64,000 bases of DNA from the NCBI RefSeq assembly GCF_001640805.2, contig NC_066856.1:868001-932000 (forward strand), given 5' to 3'. The position numbers and the translations under genes were made by a program. Below the pieces are notes generated by a model. That model saw only the letters and a list, made by a program, of their open reading frames with translations, was not told the DNA's origin and ran no database searches. Shown one piece after another: positions 34,346 through 46,570 of the stretch (its first letter is position 1; every line of letters starts with the position of its first letter). The stretch comes from Lates calcarifer. Lineage: Eukaryota > Chordata > Actinopteri > Centropomidae.

Positions 34346-36699
34346 GCTTTAACGTAATAAAAAAAATTTAAAAATACAAAAATATCTATATATTAAAAAA
34401 ATATCAAACAATTTTTAGTTTTAAACCAGGTCACATGGTGATCAGTCTTCCCAACTGTTCTGTACTTAAAAGATCAGCCCTGGTTTTGCCTTTTTCAAAC
34501 AATAGGAGAAAATGGGAAATGAAAACAGTTTTCATCTGTTTCCATCAGTTCAAGAAGCTGTTTCTGATATCAATTTCCCAGTTTAAAAAAATCCTTCTCT
34601 CCCTCCTTTTTCTTCGAAATGGCCGAGGTGTCTCTTCTTCATTAAAGGTTTTTGGCACTTGGCAAAAAACTGCAACACCAAGCACTGATGTTTAAGGCAA
34701 AGCAAAAGTAAACTGTGCTGCTCATCAAATCACCACAGGTTTCACCACTTACTAACACAGCAACAAGCCCTACCACAGAGGAGCTGTCATGGCTGTCTTT
34801 ACCACTACCCAGACAAGAGGGCCAGGAAGGCGCTGCTCCACAGTTAAACCACAAGGAAAAAAGGCACCAACATCCAGTGTAGAGCTGGAACTGTCAACTA
34901 AAAAACATCTTAGCACAGAGGATTCTCAGGCCAGCAGCTCACAGAGAAAACTGATGAAATGACCATAAGATTAAGACAAAAGTTAAGTCAGGCCAAAACA
35001 AAGATTCTAATATAAAGTATCAAAAGGTCGATACTGACAGGATTCTGCTCCGATGGCAACAGGAAACTCTCAGTTATTACCTTTTTAGTTATAAGACACA
35101 GGACACAGGGCCTCTGAGATGACAGTCAAGAACTAAAATGTCTCAAGGTTCATATAGAAGGCAGCAAGCCAAATAAACCAGTTCCTATATTTAATACATC
35201 TGTTACATTATGTTAAATCTTAAGTTACTGACCACAAACAGAAGAATAATTTACATTCAGAAACGTACATGAATATTTGCTGGGCTTAGTGAAATGTAAA
35301 GCATGTATAAGTTATTTAGAACAATAGCAATTCATTTTTTTAATATATTGATATAAAAACTAATCCAAAATACACTACATCTATCTGTACATTTGGGGGT
35401 GGGTGGGGTGAGAACATAGACAGGGCTTGTAACTACCTTAATCAGCTGACACAAAGCTCACTCAATTCAGTGGTCTCTGTTTATTTAGAGTAGGTCGAGT
35501 AAATGGTATGTCTGTACTTGATAAATGGGATGCTTCATTTGTTTGACAGAAATTTGGCAAATTTCACATCTAATATGTGAACTGGTGCATATTATGAAAA
35601 CTTCACTTGAGATATAAATGGAGGGTCTGGTATTTCTTTTCAGTCTCCAATGATGGTTTGATGAAGCAGCCTGAGGGATAATGTGAATTATATGAGTACG
35701 TGGAAACAGCCACTGCTATCAGTGACTTTTTGAATTGAGGAGCTCATACTTCAGTGGAAGGTATGAGTGCCTGTGGAATGTCCTGTCCTCACAGATAGAC
35801 TGAGACTGCACAGCACTCGAGGTAGGAAACACTATAGTGAGCCGGTTCATCAACAAAGTAGGAAGTCCTCAAACTAAGTTTGCCACTCATGGTTCAGCTG
35901 GTGTCATAGTAATCAGTTTTGTATTCTGGTGAGTGAAATATGATGTATGAGCATCTGCTTTCCAAATGAGTTTACACTGGAGTCGGGGCCCGATATCTCT
36001 GGGCAAAGATAATCATTTCTTGTTCTGTCTTTTAAGCTGTGAGATGGAAGAAGGTGCAGCAGAGGTGGGAGAGAGCCAGATGGATATTACGCTGACTTTT
36101 GAGGAATGGAAGGCAAACAAAAGGGTAACGGGGGAGGAAGGCAAACTCAATCTTCCATTTCAGAGGGTTTTTTTTTTCCCCCTCTGTCATGGCTTTCATG
36201 TGCAGTGTCCTAATGACAGGAGGCTGGTAAACAGAGAAGTGAAGAACAAACTCTCCAATGACATTTTTCTTCACATCACAGCACATGCCAGTCACAAAGA
36301 AACCGCAGAGAGGATGAGCAATGGATAAAGAGAGGGAGAAGAGAAAAGGTGAAATCTGTGGTTCTGTTATTCCACTTATCCTTCAGACGTCTCACTAAGG
36401 TTTTTCAGAGGTTATTCTGATCCTGAAACAGTTTTTAATTTCAAACACTCAACAGGTCACCACAGCTCAACAAGAGGAACAAGACCAGAGAGAGATGAAA
36501 GAAAGATCCCTTGATCTTTTTTTTAAATATAGATAATGATAGAGAATATAGAGAAACTTTCCACTCTGCACTGTATCATTAATGAATAAACCATCATTAC
36601 TGTTATTAGTGACCCATGATTTTTACACAGTGACAAGTCAATATGGCTCAGTCCCTGTATCCATATTATAGATTTCCATACACTGAGCCAAGGACTCTA
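34346..36699. other. Unassigned non-coding DNA
   Basis: About 2.3 kb. A 120-codon + frame at 35966-36328 lies in unique-looking sequence with the minus strand also open. It has no domain and a T/C tract inside. I do not call it a gene, although this unique block could be regulatory. Confidence 0.4.
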
Positions 36700-36766
36700 T
36701 TCAATCTTTGTGTTTTCTATTTGTATTGTGTAAATTTTGTATAGTTGTGTAAATTTGTATTTTTAT

Positions 36767-36824
<58 letters not shown>

Positions 36825-36935
36825 GTATATATGTTTTTTTTATACAGTGCACTGTGGAGCATCCCACAATTTCATTGTACCCTACTGTACAATGACAATA
36901 AAGTCTATTCTATTCTATTCTGTTCTATTCTGATG
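36700..36935 (+). mobile_element. LINE 3' end with terminal (ATTCT)n tail (plus strand)
   Basis: ACAATTTCATTGTACCCTAC then TGTACAATGACAATAAAGTC followed by four ATTCT-type units is the standard 3' terminus of fish L2/CR1/Rex-type LINEs on the + strand. The preceding AT-rich part (with the (TA)n run) is consistent with its 3' UTR. No coding remnant upstream. Confidence 0.8.
36771..36821. repeat. (TA)n microsatellite inside LINE 3' UTR
   Basis: About 25 perfect TA units. Confidence 0.95.
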
Positions 36936-38873
36936 GGCTGTATTCAGACAATTAGCAGCTGACTGGTCACTAAAATGCTCCTGCTCAGGTAACATGTCAT
37001 TTAACAATTTCCTGTCCCGATCCTTGTCCAGTGTGCAGTTGACGTCAGTTAAAGTGGAGGGAGGTGTCAGTGCTTAGAGATGACACACACTGGATCAGTG
37101 TCTGCTGAGGAAAATGTCATACTGTAGAGGAACAAGAACAAAAATTCAACTTCTTCCTCTGCTCCTGCAGTGAATTTCTACTTTAGTGATTTCTGAACAC
37201 TGGTGCATAGTGGCAGCACAAATACTGATGACCAAACACAAATTTTCCATTGATGTTTGAGACAGCTGACATTTTCTTTTGTCTTCCATGTACCTCCTTT
37301 GAACAGAAACTGAGGAGAGAGCAGCGCCCCTGTACTGTAAACCAGCTGTACAGTGAAGATGTCTCAAGAGCTTCAGGAGACAGAGGGTACTATGGCTCTG
37401 GGTGAGGATGTAGGACACGTTGCTGATGCACTTTTTTGGGGGCTCAACCACCTCTCTGTGAAACATTAGGTGTTAAGAGCCTGTTATTCTTTTAAAAGTT
37501 GGCTGTCTGGTCAAACTCTGTAACTAGGCAACAAGGGCCTTGGACAGCAAAGTGACCAAGGACTAACAGCCAGATATGAGAAAACCTTCCACAAAGCATC
37601 ACTGCAGAAATCCATCAATCTGGGCTTTAGTGTGCTGTAACCAGACAGAAACACACAAAAAGAAACCATGCATATGAGACTCTCTGATCTGAGAGGAACT
37701 CAGATGTGGCCTGAATGAAGGTGTTATATCTGGCAGTGACTGTCATTATAGGCTGTCTCTGCAGCAGCTCATTACAACAAATACTTACATGTTAGACCTC
37801 TAACAGGAGCAAAGGAGGAATAATTTATTATTTTAACCATGAAGGCAAAAGTCTGCTGCACCTACTTCTGCAAGTTGTATTCGAGGGTAGAGACAAGCAA
37901 TCTCATTTATGTTGGAGGACATGTTGTTGGTAAATCATTCAGGTAATTCTATCTATTAGGTGAAGCATGGTGAAGGTTCTCTCAGACTATGTAAATGTCC
38001 CCTTCATAATGTAATGACAGATCTACAGGCCTCGTTCTGTGCAAAAATATATTCTACAGTTCACCTTAAAGCTAACTCGAGGCTTCAGACATCCAGGTAT
38101 CCAGAATTTAATACTAAAGAGACTGTAACTTCAAAAAATACCCACTTGATTTGATAAACTCATATTGTTCTAAGCCTCATACTAGCTTATGAATGAACTT
38201 TTTTTTTGCAGAGGACTGTGGAGTTTGTCCTGAATCACTTACACAGAAATCGTTATCAGAGTGGATTTTTTAATGTCCAGTGTGAAGACGAGAAGGAGAG
38301 TGGTTACAGCAAGAAAAAACAGTTTCAGTGTTCATGACACCTGACTGTTGTTCCCAGACAGACATGAAAAACTGTGAACCTGTCATTTTATTTCCAATCC
38401 TTAACAAATGGAGGCTCCCATTTGTCTGTTTTCTTATTGCAGTTGTGCCTTTCATGTCATCTCAGTGATCCTGTAGCATCGATCCAAAATGAAAACATCA
38501 TTCAGACATTGTAATGTCCCTTGCCAAGCAGAGACATCAGCTGGTTTCATCACAACTTTTAACAGTGACTGTGGGCCGTAGCCAACGCTGACAAAAGTAA
38601 CAAAAACTCTGAACTACCTACATCGACTCACTTTCAGCTCCCAGTTGATCACAGGCAGCTGACATGACAGACAGGCTTCACTGTGTCTGAGCTGGAAACA
38701 TGTTCATTAACCCTGGAATAGCAGGACTTCAACTTAACAGTCTGAACTGCATTAACCCATCACTAACATAATGTATCATCACATCACTCAGTCAAAATCT
38801 AATAATTTGTAAGATGTACCTTTATTTTGAATTTCTCTGTGCGCACACCATTAAACAAAATGCCAGCAGCGCC
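36936..38873. other. Unassigned non-coding DNA
   Basis: No recognised gene or repeat in 1.9 kb. The minus frame of 106 codons at 37146-37466 has no motif. Confidence 0.45.
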
Positions 38874-39035
38874 ATGGCCAGCAGCTAGACAAAAGTCAGT
38901 GAAGATATTGTCTCTCCTCTGGTGAATAAATCAGTGGTCTGGAAACATTTTTGGATTTTAGAGAATGATGGGTCAACTGACAAGTCACATGCTGTGTGTA
39001 AGCCATGCCACTTCCAGGTAAAATATCAGGCTTAC
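38874..39035 (+). pseudogene. BED zinc-finger fossil of a hAT/ZBED-type transposase
   Basis: From 38928 the frame reads KSVVWKHFWILEND, then AVCKPCHFQVKYQAY. This matches the BED-finger pattern: an aromatic W-x-x-F block, then C-x-x-C (CKPC). The His pair expected further downstream is not seen in frame. An ATG at 38874 is in the same frame but a TAG follows after four codons, so the copy is dead. BED fingers occur at the N-terminus of hAT transposases and of the ZBED genes derived from them. Given the stop and the repeat-like flanks, a transposon relic is much more likely than a host ZBED gene. Confidence 0.65.
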
Positions 39036-39440
39036 ACAATATCCTGCTTTAATGTAAACAAATAGGACTTTAATGTTCAGTTTTCTTTTATAGAATGTGA
39101 AACAGTTAATGCTCAATATATGAGAATGTGGCTCTTTATAGTAAACAGGATTTATCTGTTTTTATTAACAGAGAAGATTGTTTTTCATTGAAATGTCTGG
39201 TTGAGCTCAAAAATAAAAATGTCAAATGATATTTTAGCTGCTTTTTGTGATTTGATATGAATGGAAGTGATTGTGTTAAATCAGCAGATGAAATTGTCTC
39301 ATATCAGTCGCTGGTTCCTCAGTTGAATCGAAATTGTATCGTAGCAGACTTTGTGATATTGGCAAACATTCAACTGTTGTCCATTGAATTGGTATAATAT
39401 TGTATCATGATGAAGCTTGTGATTTACACTCTTATTTATT
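39036..39440. mobile_element. Probable remainder of the hAT-like relic
   Basis: AT-rich DNA ending in words such as GAATCGAAATTGTATCGTAG and GGTATAATATTGTATCATGA (39327-39410), which resemble terminal parts of fish hAT-type repeats with 'GAATCGTATCGTAT' motifs. Boundaries are uncertain. Confidence 0.35.
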
Positions 39441-39497
39441 GGATCTTTTTAGGTCAGCACTCCAAATATCTCCAGTATGTGTTCGATAACTGAAGAC

Positions 39498-39793
39498 TTA
39501 AAGCAACAGTTTGCAACATTTTGGAAAGGTTTATTCACTTTCTTGCCACAAGTTAAAAGTTTGTGTTGATATGACAGGACATCATGAAGTTCACCATGCT
39601 AGTGGGCTTCAGAGGCGCTGGTTGTGTTTTGATTTTGTTACTGTTACCAGGCTACCAGCTTATGCTAAGCTAAGCTAACTAGCTGCTGGTAGTAGCATCA
39701 TAACGGATTTTAGAGCAGCGTCGATCTTCTCATATAACTCTTGACAAGAAAGTAAATGTAGTAATTTTCCAAAATGTCAAACTGATGCTTTTA
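39498..39793. mobile_element. TTAA-type MITE with long terminal inverted repeats
   Basis: The left end TTAAAGCAACAGTTTGCAAC then ATTTTGG...ACTTTCTTGCC, and the right end CTTGACAAGAAAGTAAATG...CCAAAATGTCAAACTGATGC then TTTTA, are imperfect inverted repeats of about 45 bp. The centre holds TTATGCTAAGCTAAGCTAAC and GCTGCTGG, the hallmark middle of a very common fish repeat. The right TTAA has decayed to TTTA. No protein frame. Confidence 0.75.
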
Positions 39794-41194
39794 GAACTTC
39801 ACTTCCAAGACTAACATTTAAAGAACTAGGACTCCTGGTTACATATTTTGATATTTAGCTAAGTGCTTCTGTACTTTATTTTATTGTAGCTAATAAAATC
39901 TTGCAGCATTACATGCAGCGAAAAAACAACACTGATGTTTGCACAACCTTCCATCCTAATCTGCTCCCAAAAATCTGAAGGACTTCCTCTGTCTTAGCTC
40001 CTGTTGTGCTGTGCAAGTGATTTTTGACTCAGCAGTATTCTCATTTACAGTAGTCAACTGGCTGTCAATATTCTAATCAAATGCAACAAAAATGTTATTA
40101 TTAAATGAAAAGCAACAGCAGTGCTATTATAGTTGAAACGTGCTGTCCTGTCCTTCACTGATGGAATGAATGGGGTTTGGCTGAGGTGAGTTCTGGTCAG
40201 AATCTTCTCTGCCAAGTTAATCCCTCCTCATACATGGAGATGAGAGGATAGGCTGGACAGAAACATTTTAATTTGGAGATGGTACAGTTGCAACATTGTT
40301 TTAATGTTTTCAGAGCTTTAGAGGAAAATCTTCCTCTAAGCTTCGGCCACACAACAAAGCTATTCCTTTGATTTTGAATTACAGTAAAAGCCTTCTTCCT
40401 GTACCTGACATTGAAGACGATTAAATTTTGTCATGCTGACCTGACATGACCTGACACCCACTCACATTATTTAAGGAACCTGGGGGAGGGGGGTGTCTGT
40501 CAAGGCCACAGTTCAATTATTCTATTTATCTGAGGTTTTGACATCAAAAGCTTAAAGCTGTATGTTTGCAACAATTTGACAATTTGATTTGAACGCCCCA
40601 TATACACTGTCGTACTGACACACGCATGATCTTATAGAGGTCACGACTGAACCATGTCTCATCTCTCCACATTTTTAACACAATTATTGCTCCTTATGAC
40701 TTCCTCTGCTGGCTCTCTCCTCACCCAACCTTCTATAACTAGGTCAATCCTGACTGTGAAGCATAGGTAAGTCAAGGCCCACATGTTGCCCCTACCCATC
40801 AGCCCCAAACGTCCAATATAATCCCCCCACCTTTGATCATGATTTCCTCCTAATCCGGTTGAAAGTGTTAGGTGAAGACAGCCAGAGGCAATATGTCTGC
40901 TCAAGGTAGGATACCTGCCTCCTCTTGTGGAGAAATACCGTTAATTACCTCTATTCGTGCACTGAAACTAACCCGAGTGACCAAAGTGAAAGTTAAATCT
41001 CTCGTTGGGTGAATCAGCAGCACGTACTCATTGAGTTCCTATTGATGAGAGCTGGGAGACACAGCTGGGGGGGCGGTAGAAGCTCGAGCTGCATCCTTTC
41101 TATTCAAACTTCATTATAACTGATTAAAGTGACTTTGCAACACCACATCATCTGGTCACATCAGATGAGTGGATTAGCAGAAGGGAGGGTTTTT
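39794..41194. other. Unassigned non-coding DNA
   Basis: No recognised gene. 40940-41130 is a unique-looking stretch that could be regulatory. Confidence 0.45.
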
Positions 41195-41209
41195 AAAAAA
41201 AAAAAAAAA
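41195..41209. repeat. Poly-A tract
   Basis: Run of 15 A. Confidence 0.95.
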
Positions 41210-41270
41210 CTCCTCTGAGTTTTAACACAGACTGTGCTTTTAATCTTCACACCATACATTGTGCATACAA

Positions 41271-41289
41271 ACACACACACACACACACA
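41271..41289. repeat. (AC)n microsatellite
   Basis: Perfect run of about 9 units. Confidence 0.95.
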
Positions 41290-43470
41290 TCACAGTCATC
41301 TGCCACCACCTGCAAAGATCCGACCTTTTGTTCTCTGCCTGTTAAGCTGATAAAAGACGATGGACATTGACAATGACATCTGAAGTCATTTTTAAAAACT
41401 ACATGAAATGGACATGGAGCCTGCATTAATAGATGTCATTGACATGAACTTTCTGTGAAATGTGACAGGATAAGTAGATACAGAAAATGGACAGATGAAA
41501 ATAAATGTTCTCTAAAATTAGCTTTGAATATTTCTCCTTTTACATGTGTTTTTTTTTCCCTACTGGTTTTAGTCTAGTTCTCCCTAATCCTTCCCTTTGC
41601 TCATGCTTTATGTCTATAGAAGTGTGTGTGGACTGGCTCTTCCTCTCACACTCCCTGCTGTCAGAGAGCCCTGCCTCTGGCTCCTGCTCAGCTGCTGCCT
41701 CCAATCACTCCATGCAGACAACTGAGCATGAATTAACCAAACATCTTAGAGGGAAATCAACTCTAACTGATGTCAAATTCTCAGTGATGCATATTAGGAA
41801 ACGCTTGTTGATTTAAGAGCTGAATTATCTTAGAAATTTAGTTAACCTTGACAACTGTGTGAAGCTGCCCAGTTTCATAACAAACCTGTCTTGTAGTTTC
41901 TCATATTAATTCTACCCTGTGTTACCTCCTAAGGTGCTCATCATCTGTGATCCCATCACCAGACAGACGAACATCATCCCTAACTCACAACTGTCTCCCA
42001 GATGTGAGTTTCAGACACTTTAGAACAGCTGCTGACTCTGTCTTAAACACCCATCTGTCCAAAAACCTACATACAGCAGTCAGAACTGCTGATGCTGCTC
42101 ATTTTATTAGTCTCTCAATTCTCCACATAACCGTGGAAGAGGCATCACTATCTTTGAAACCCTCCCCTCCTGTGGTCCAGTCTTTTACACAGACTCCACA
42201 TACAGTATGATGACATTAAGTTTGACCATCTACTGACGAGCTTTGCTGCAAGATTCCTCAGTCTTTAAGCAACATTGCCCACTATGTCAAATAGCATTTG
42301 AACAAATTTCTCTGCACAAGCCAGAGATGCAAACATTCAATCAGAAAGCAAGAGGTCAGCACAACAAAAGTAACCTGATCTTCAAAGAGTACAGCAAAAA
42401 AAGTTCACATCTTGACTGAAATTCTTTAAACTGTTTCTTTCTCTAATCCATTCAGTAACACGAGAGAAGGTGAGAAGAAAGGAATCAGTACTGGAGCACA
42501 GAAAATGTGGAAATCACTTCACACTTAGTTTTACTCAGACTGAATTGTTCAGTAGTACCTTAAAGTTCTATAGACCCTTTAGGAATTTCTTTTTAGAGGC
42601 TTTTAAAGGTTTAATTGCAATTACTTTGTATTTTGTCGTCATGTCATGTTAGTCACCACAGCTACAAAATGAATCAAACACAGATGAATCTGGAGCCATA
42701 TTTGGGCCATTTCTGGGTGATGTCTGCTTTTCAAAAGTCCCATGATTCATTGTCAGAAATCAAGGCATTATTGTCAGCTGCTCTCACAACTAATGAGCAA
42801 TGAACACTCATAATAGCAATCAGAGTTGGCAGAAGTCTGGCACTGAGATCTCTGTAATAATCAGTTGCCTAGAACGTATTTGCCATTTCCGTTGTGACAA
42901 GACACCTGCAATTTAGCCTTAAGAGCGCTCCATACACTGTGGCATTTGATTGTTGAAGATGCTCTGTCCATTTTTGTAAGGTGCACATTGACCTGTTTTA
43001 GGGCTGTGTTGTGATAGGCATTCATTTTAAGAGGATTTGTATGTGTGTCTCTTGATCGTCGCTGTGTGCAGCAGCCATTTGCTGAATGGGATTTATGCAG
43101 TGTTTTCATCTGACTGTGGTCTCTGCCCTCTAAAGCTGGCTTGTTGTCCTCTCCCATAGCATCTCTTCAGGATCTTGCGTTAAGCCAAATAGATCAAAAA
43201 GACCGGCATCAAAGAAAAAATATCCACCCCTGACCGGCCTGCACCAGTCAGCATATCCCTGTTCTGAACACACACATGAACACGCCACATGTAAAACTGT
43301 ACGGCCACATGACTCAGAGAAACACACTCCTTCATGCTTTTACTTTGAAAAGAAGAAGGTAGTTTGTGTTATTTCTCATAAAAACAGAGGTGTGCATATG
43401 AATTCCCTCTCTTTGGTCAAAACTCCCAATTCCAAACATCCAATCTAAAGAAACTGGGTGACGTTTCTTT
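41290..43470. other. Unassigned non-coding DNA
   Basis: About 2.2 kb. Plus frames at 41505-41816 (103 codons) and 41947-42210 (87 codons) are serine/threonine-rich but match no family I recognise and lack clear splice borders. NHFTLSFTQTELF at about 42510 faintly recalls the tail of LINE proteins but is too weak to call. Confidence 0.4.
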
Positions 43471-43479
43471 AAATTTAAA

Positions 43480-43620
43480 GCTCCAACCTAAATGGAATAA
43501 TCTGCCCCATTCAATGAGATCTGTTTCCTCTTTTCATCACTTTAACTCATCTCACATCTCTTTTCACAAATCTGTGGCAGCTTACTCTGATTACATTTGA
43601 TACATTGAAATAATTCATTT
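43480..43620 (+). pseudogene. LINE protein C-terminal fragment (L2/CR1-like)
   Basis: In frame from 43490: KWNNLPHSMRSVSSF, then a short His/Ser-rich stretch and a stop (TGA) after AYSDYI. This fits the end of L2/CR1/Rex-type LINE proteins (WNxLPxxxRxxxSLxxFKxxLKxxLF), here with the FK..LK part degraded. Only about 40 codons survive. Confidence 0.6.
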
Positions 43621-43815
43621 ATAACATGTACATGCATGTCAATATATTTATATAACTCTGTATGATTGTGTGCACATCTACCATATGTGTCTGGCATAAT
43701 AAGGGAGGATCAGAGTGCGTGGGACTGGTTAGATTTGGGAGATCTTTTGTCCATGTCTGTGTGAGTGTATTCATTCAGATATTTTTTAAATGTGTTGTAT
43801 CATATACACTTCTAA
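43621..43815 (+). mobile_element. Probable LINE 3' UTR following the protein tail
   Basis: AT-rich and TG-rich sequence after the stop (ATGATTGTGTGCACATC, CATGTCTGTGTGAGTGTATT) is typical of LINE 3' UTRs. No terminal GATCCC-type end was found, so the boundary is a guess. Confidence 0.35.
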
Positions 43816-44186
43816 TTTACTGATCAACATTTTCAGTTCAGTTTCTGTAGAATGAGTCTTTACTGAGTAACCACAATACGCCTTTTTTTTTATAAGGAAC
43901 AATCCACCAGCAGCTGTGGTAGATATTTGTCATGTAAGGTTTATTGAAGCCTGGGTTGGAAGGTCGTACCTGGTCAGAAAGGTAAGCTGTGTGGTAACAC
44001 CCACTTTAACAAAGGTCAGAGGTCAGCTGAGAGAAAAGCAGCAGAGAACTGGGACATTCATTTATAGTCTAACACAGAAAAGTGTATATATGTGTGCATG
44101 TTATCAGAGCCTGGTTTACAGATCTTGGAAATAAAAGCTGCAGATTTACCTTGACATATTTATATTACACAAGGATGTAAACTGAT
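43816..44186. other. Unassigned spacer
   Basis: An AATAAA lies near 44131 in GGAAATAAAAGCTGC, but no gene context supports it. Confidence 0.4.
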
Positions 44187-44209
44187 GTAAACTAAACTAA
44201 ACTAAACTG
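44187..44209. repeat. (AAACT)n pentanucleotide repeat
   Basis: About four and a half units of AAACT/ACTAA. Confidence 0.9.
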
Positions 44210-44812
44210 ATTTAAATTAAAGATGAGCAGTGTAACATATTTCACTCAGGCTGCTGCAGTAATACCTGCATTTTTTTTATCTCAAACTGTTTCTTAAGGT
44301 GGATATAAACTGAAGACTTACTAACTCTGCCCAGTTGAATTTCATCTGTGTGTGTCAGAGGGCTTTCTGCCCCAGTTGGTGTGGCAGGTTGTGATATTTC
44401 ATGCAGTTGCCTTAAAACAGTGACCAGTTCACCTGACAGGCCACATAAAAGATGCAACATTATTTAAGTTTCTTGCTGTGTGTCCCTGGAGATTCATCTT
44501 TGTCCCGGTCTCACCGCATCTCATTTCAACCTCTGTCAAATTTACAGAGCATCGCTTCATCATTCTCTCATCATTCGCTGTGGACCGCTCTGAATTCTCA
44601 TCTCCCCTCACCGTGTTTCACGATACACAATTAGAAGAGAGTGATGCAATATTTCTGGAGCTATTCTCAAGGACTTTTTCATCTGATTGTTCTTCTTCCT
44701 TATCCAACCCACTGTCACAGAGGTATCTCTGAGTCTGACTGGTTTCTCCTGCGTAATGTACAGCTCCGAGTTAACTGACGCTGCAGAATGGTACGCTGCT
44801 TACGTGTGCCCG
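44210..44812. other. Unassigned non-coding DNA
   Basis: Overlapping short frames on both strands, none with protein motifs. Confidence 0.5.
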
Positions 44813-44838
44813 ACCCCCCCCCACACACACACACACAC
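44813..44838. repeat. C-run plus (AC)n microsatellite
   Basis: CCCCCCCCC followed by about eight AC units. Confidence 0.9.
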
Positions 44839-46528
44839 TCACAGTGAGGATGAATCAACAGAAACATAAAAGCCTCACACATGGCCACAGAACAAAGTGT
44901 GAAACAATAGTCAGAGACCTCCCTGTTACTTCATTCTAGCTGCAGGTTCCCAGAACGGTTCCAGCTAGGTCAACCTCTCTTACCCAGCTAGCCGTCCTGT
45001 GACATTTCCCTGTGTTACTAATGAGACAGGCTTGGCGAGGAAAGCCTGCGCTGAGACCAGCAACCTGGCAGAGTTTGGCCCCAAGGGCCCCTCACTGGAC
45101 CCTGATTCCTATTTACCCCTGTGAAATATTCTGCTGCTGTTTTATTATATAAAGCTAAAAGTCTGCTTCTCGCTCACTGCAGGTTACCAGCACTGTAAAG
45201 AGAAAAAAGACTTTACTGTAGCGTGGTGGGGTTATCAGAAGACAAAGCTGGTTGTACAGCTTCGTCCATGTTCACTTTCCTTTCAAATGTAAGTCAGCGT
45301 CCTCCACAGCAGACAGGCTGCTTATCTACTCCTATACAATTCACAGTCTCTCCACATTGCCATTTTTATTATACCATCTTTTTTTTTACATTTGAAGTCA
45401 AGTATTTGAATATCTGAGACATCTCACGGGTGTAACTGCTCTTGGCTCAGGGACTGTGAGAGCTGGCAGTTTGCATATTTCTGGACAGAGTGGCTAAGTC
45501 AATCTGTGGGAGAGAGGAGAAGAGAAGCTGAGAGGGGAAGCTGCTGAACTGGGACCTATTCACTATTATGATGGTCCAGGGACTTGGGTCATCAAGGTCT
45601 ATTTAATGCTATAATTAGCTAAATCTGTCATTCACTGTGACCACTGCAGCACAAGTGGACACACAGGCTGAAACATGAAGGGACTGGAACAGTGTGTGTG
45701 TCTTCCTGGTTGGTTACATGCAGTGTAGTGTTCTTACCAAAGAACTATACTAGGGTTTCATGATGATTTAACAAGAATATATGAAGTATAGAGGAGACAT
45801 AGTCCTTCATGTTTGCTATTGGCACGAGGCAGACAATCTCCATCTAAGGAGTGCATACACTGTAATCTGGAGTAAAATGTAGGTTTTATTATCTTATGAT
45901 CTTGTGCATGGACAGGAATTTACAGAACTATCAGTGTGATGAATAAAGAAGTTAACATTCTCTCTGGGTTGCCAGGTTGATATAACCTGTCTCTGTCCCT
46001 GCCTCTGGTTCCTCTCAGTCACAGAACATTTTGTAACGTCTAAAACATTTCCACATGTTGTGGTTCAGATGTGGTTCACTCAGGGCAGCACATTTTCCCT
46101 GGACACAGTGAAGCCACAGGGAGCCATTCAGAAGTCCCCAGTCCCTTTCTCTCTCCTGTGTGTGCTTATCACTCTCACCAGCATGTTTTAATCCACAGCG
46201 TTATCCTGGACCAGCCAGAGCTGCCAGAGTTGTTGTGACCCTGATAGAAATGCAGGTGGGTAGGCAGTGACCTCTACCATGCAGTCAAACTATTCTACCA
46301 CCTCGGAGGGGGCATGTTCACGGCAAGAAAAGAGAGCACAGCCCATGGCACTCAAGCAGCAGGATACTTTGGAGTTGAAGCTGTGGATATAAAGGCCATG
46401 ATTGATTTTTCAGCTCTCTTTTCTCTAATGTTTTACTTCTCATTTCACCACAGTTTTGTTGTGGATCTCTCTAAAGTGCAGCAGCCTGTTCCCCTGCAAT
46501 TGTTCATATTTTCAGAAGCAAAGAGATT

Positions 46529-46530
<2 letters not shown>
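44839..46530. other. Unassigned non-coding DNA
   Basis: 44930-45140 is unique-looking and somewhat GC-rich (TTTGGCCCCAAGGGCCCC) and may be a regulatory block. Nothing else recognised. Confidence 0.4.

Positions 46531-46569
<39 letters not shown>
46531..46569. repeat. (GT)n microsatellite
   Basis: Perfect GT run of about 19 units, the longest perfect GT/CA tract in the window. Confidence 0.95.

Positions 46570-46570
<1 letters not shown>

Noticed and set aside
35966..36328. 120-codon plus-strand frame with TLTFEEWKANK
   Set aside because: Looks protein-like for a few residues but the minus strand is open over the same stretch, a T/C tract lies inside, and no family is recognised.
41505..42210. 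Two adjacent serine/threonine-rich plus-strand frames that might be exons
   Set aside because: No family resemblance, no convincing splice borders, and typical length for chance frames.
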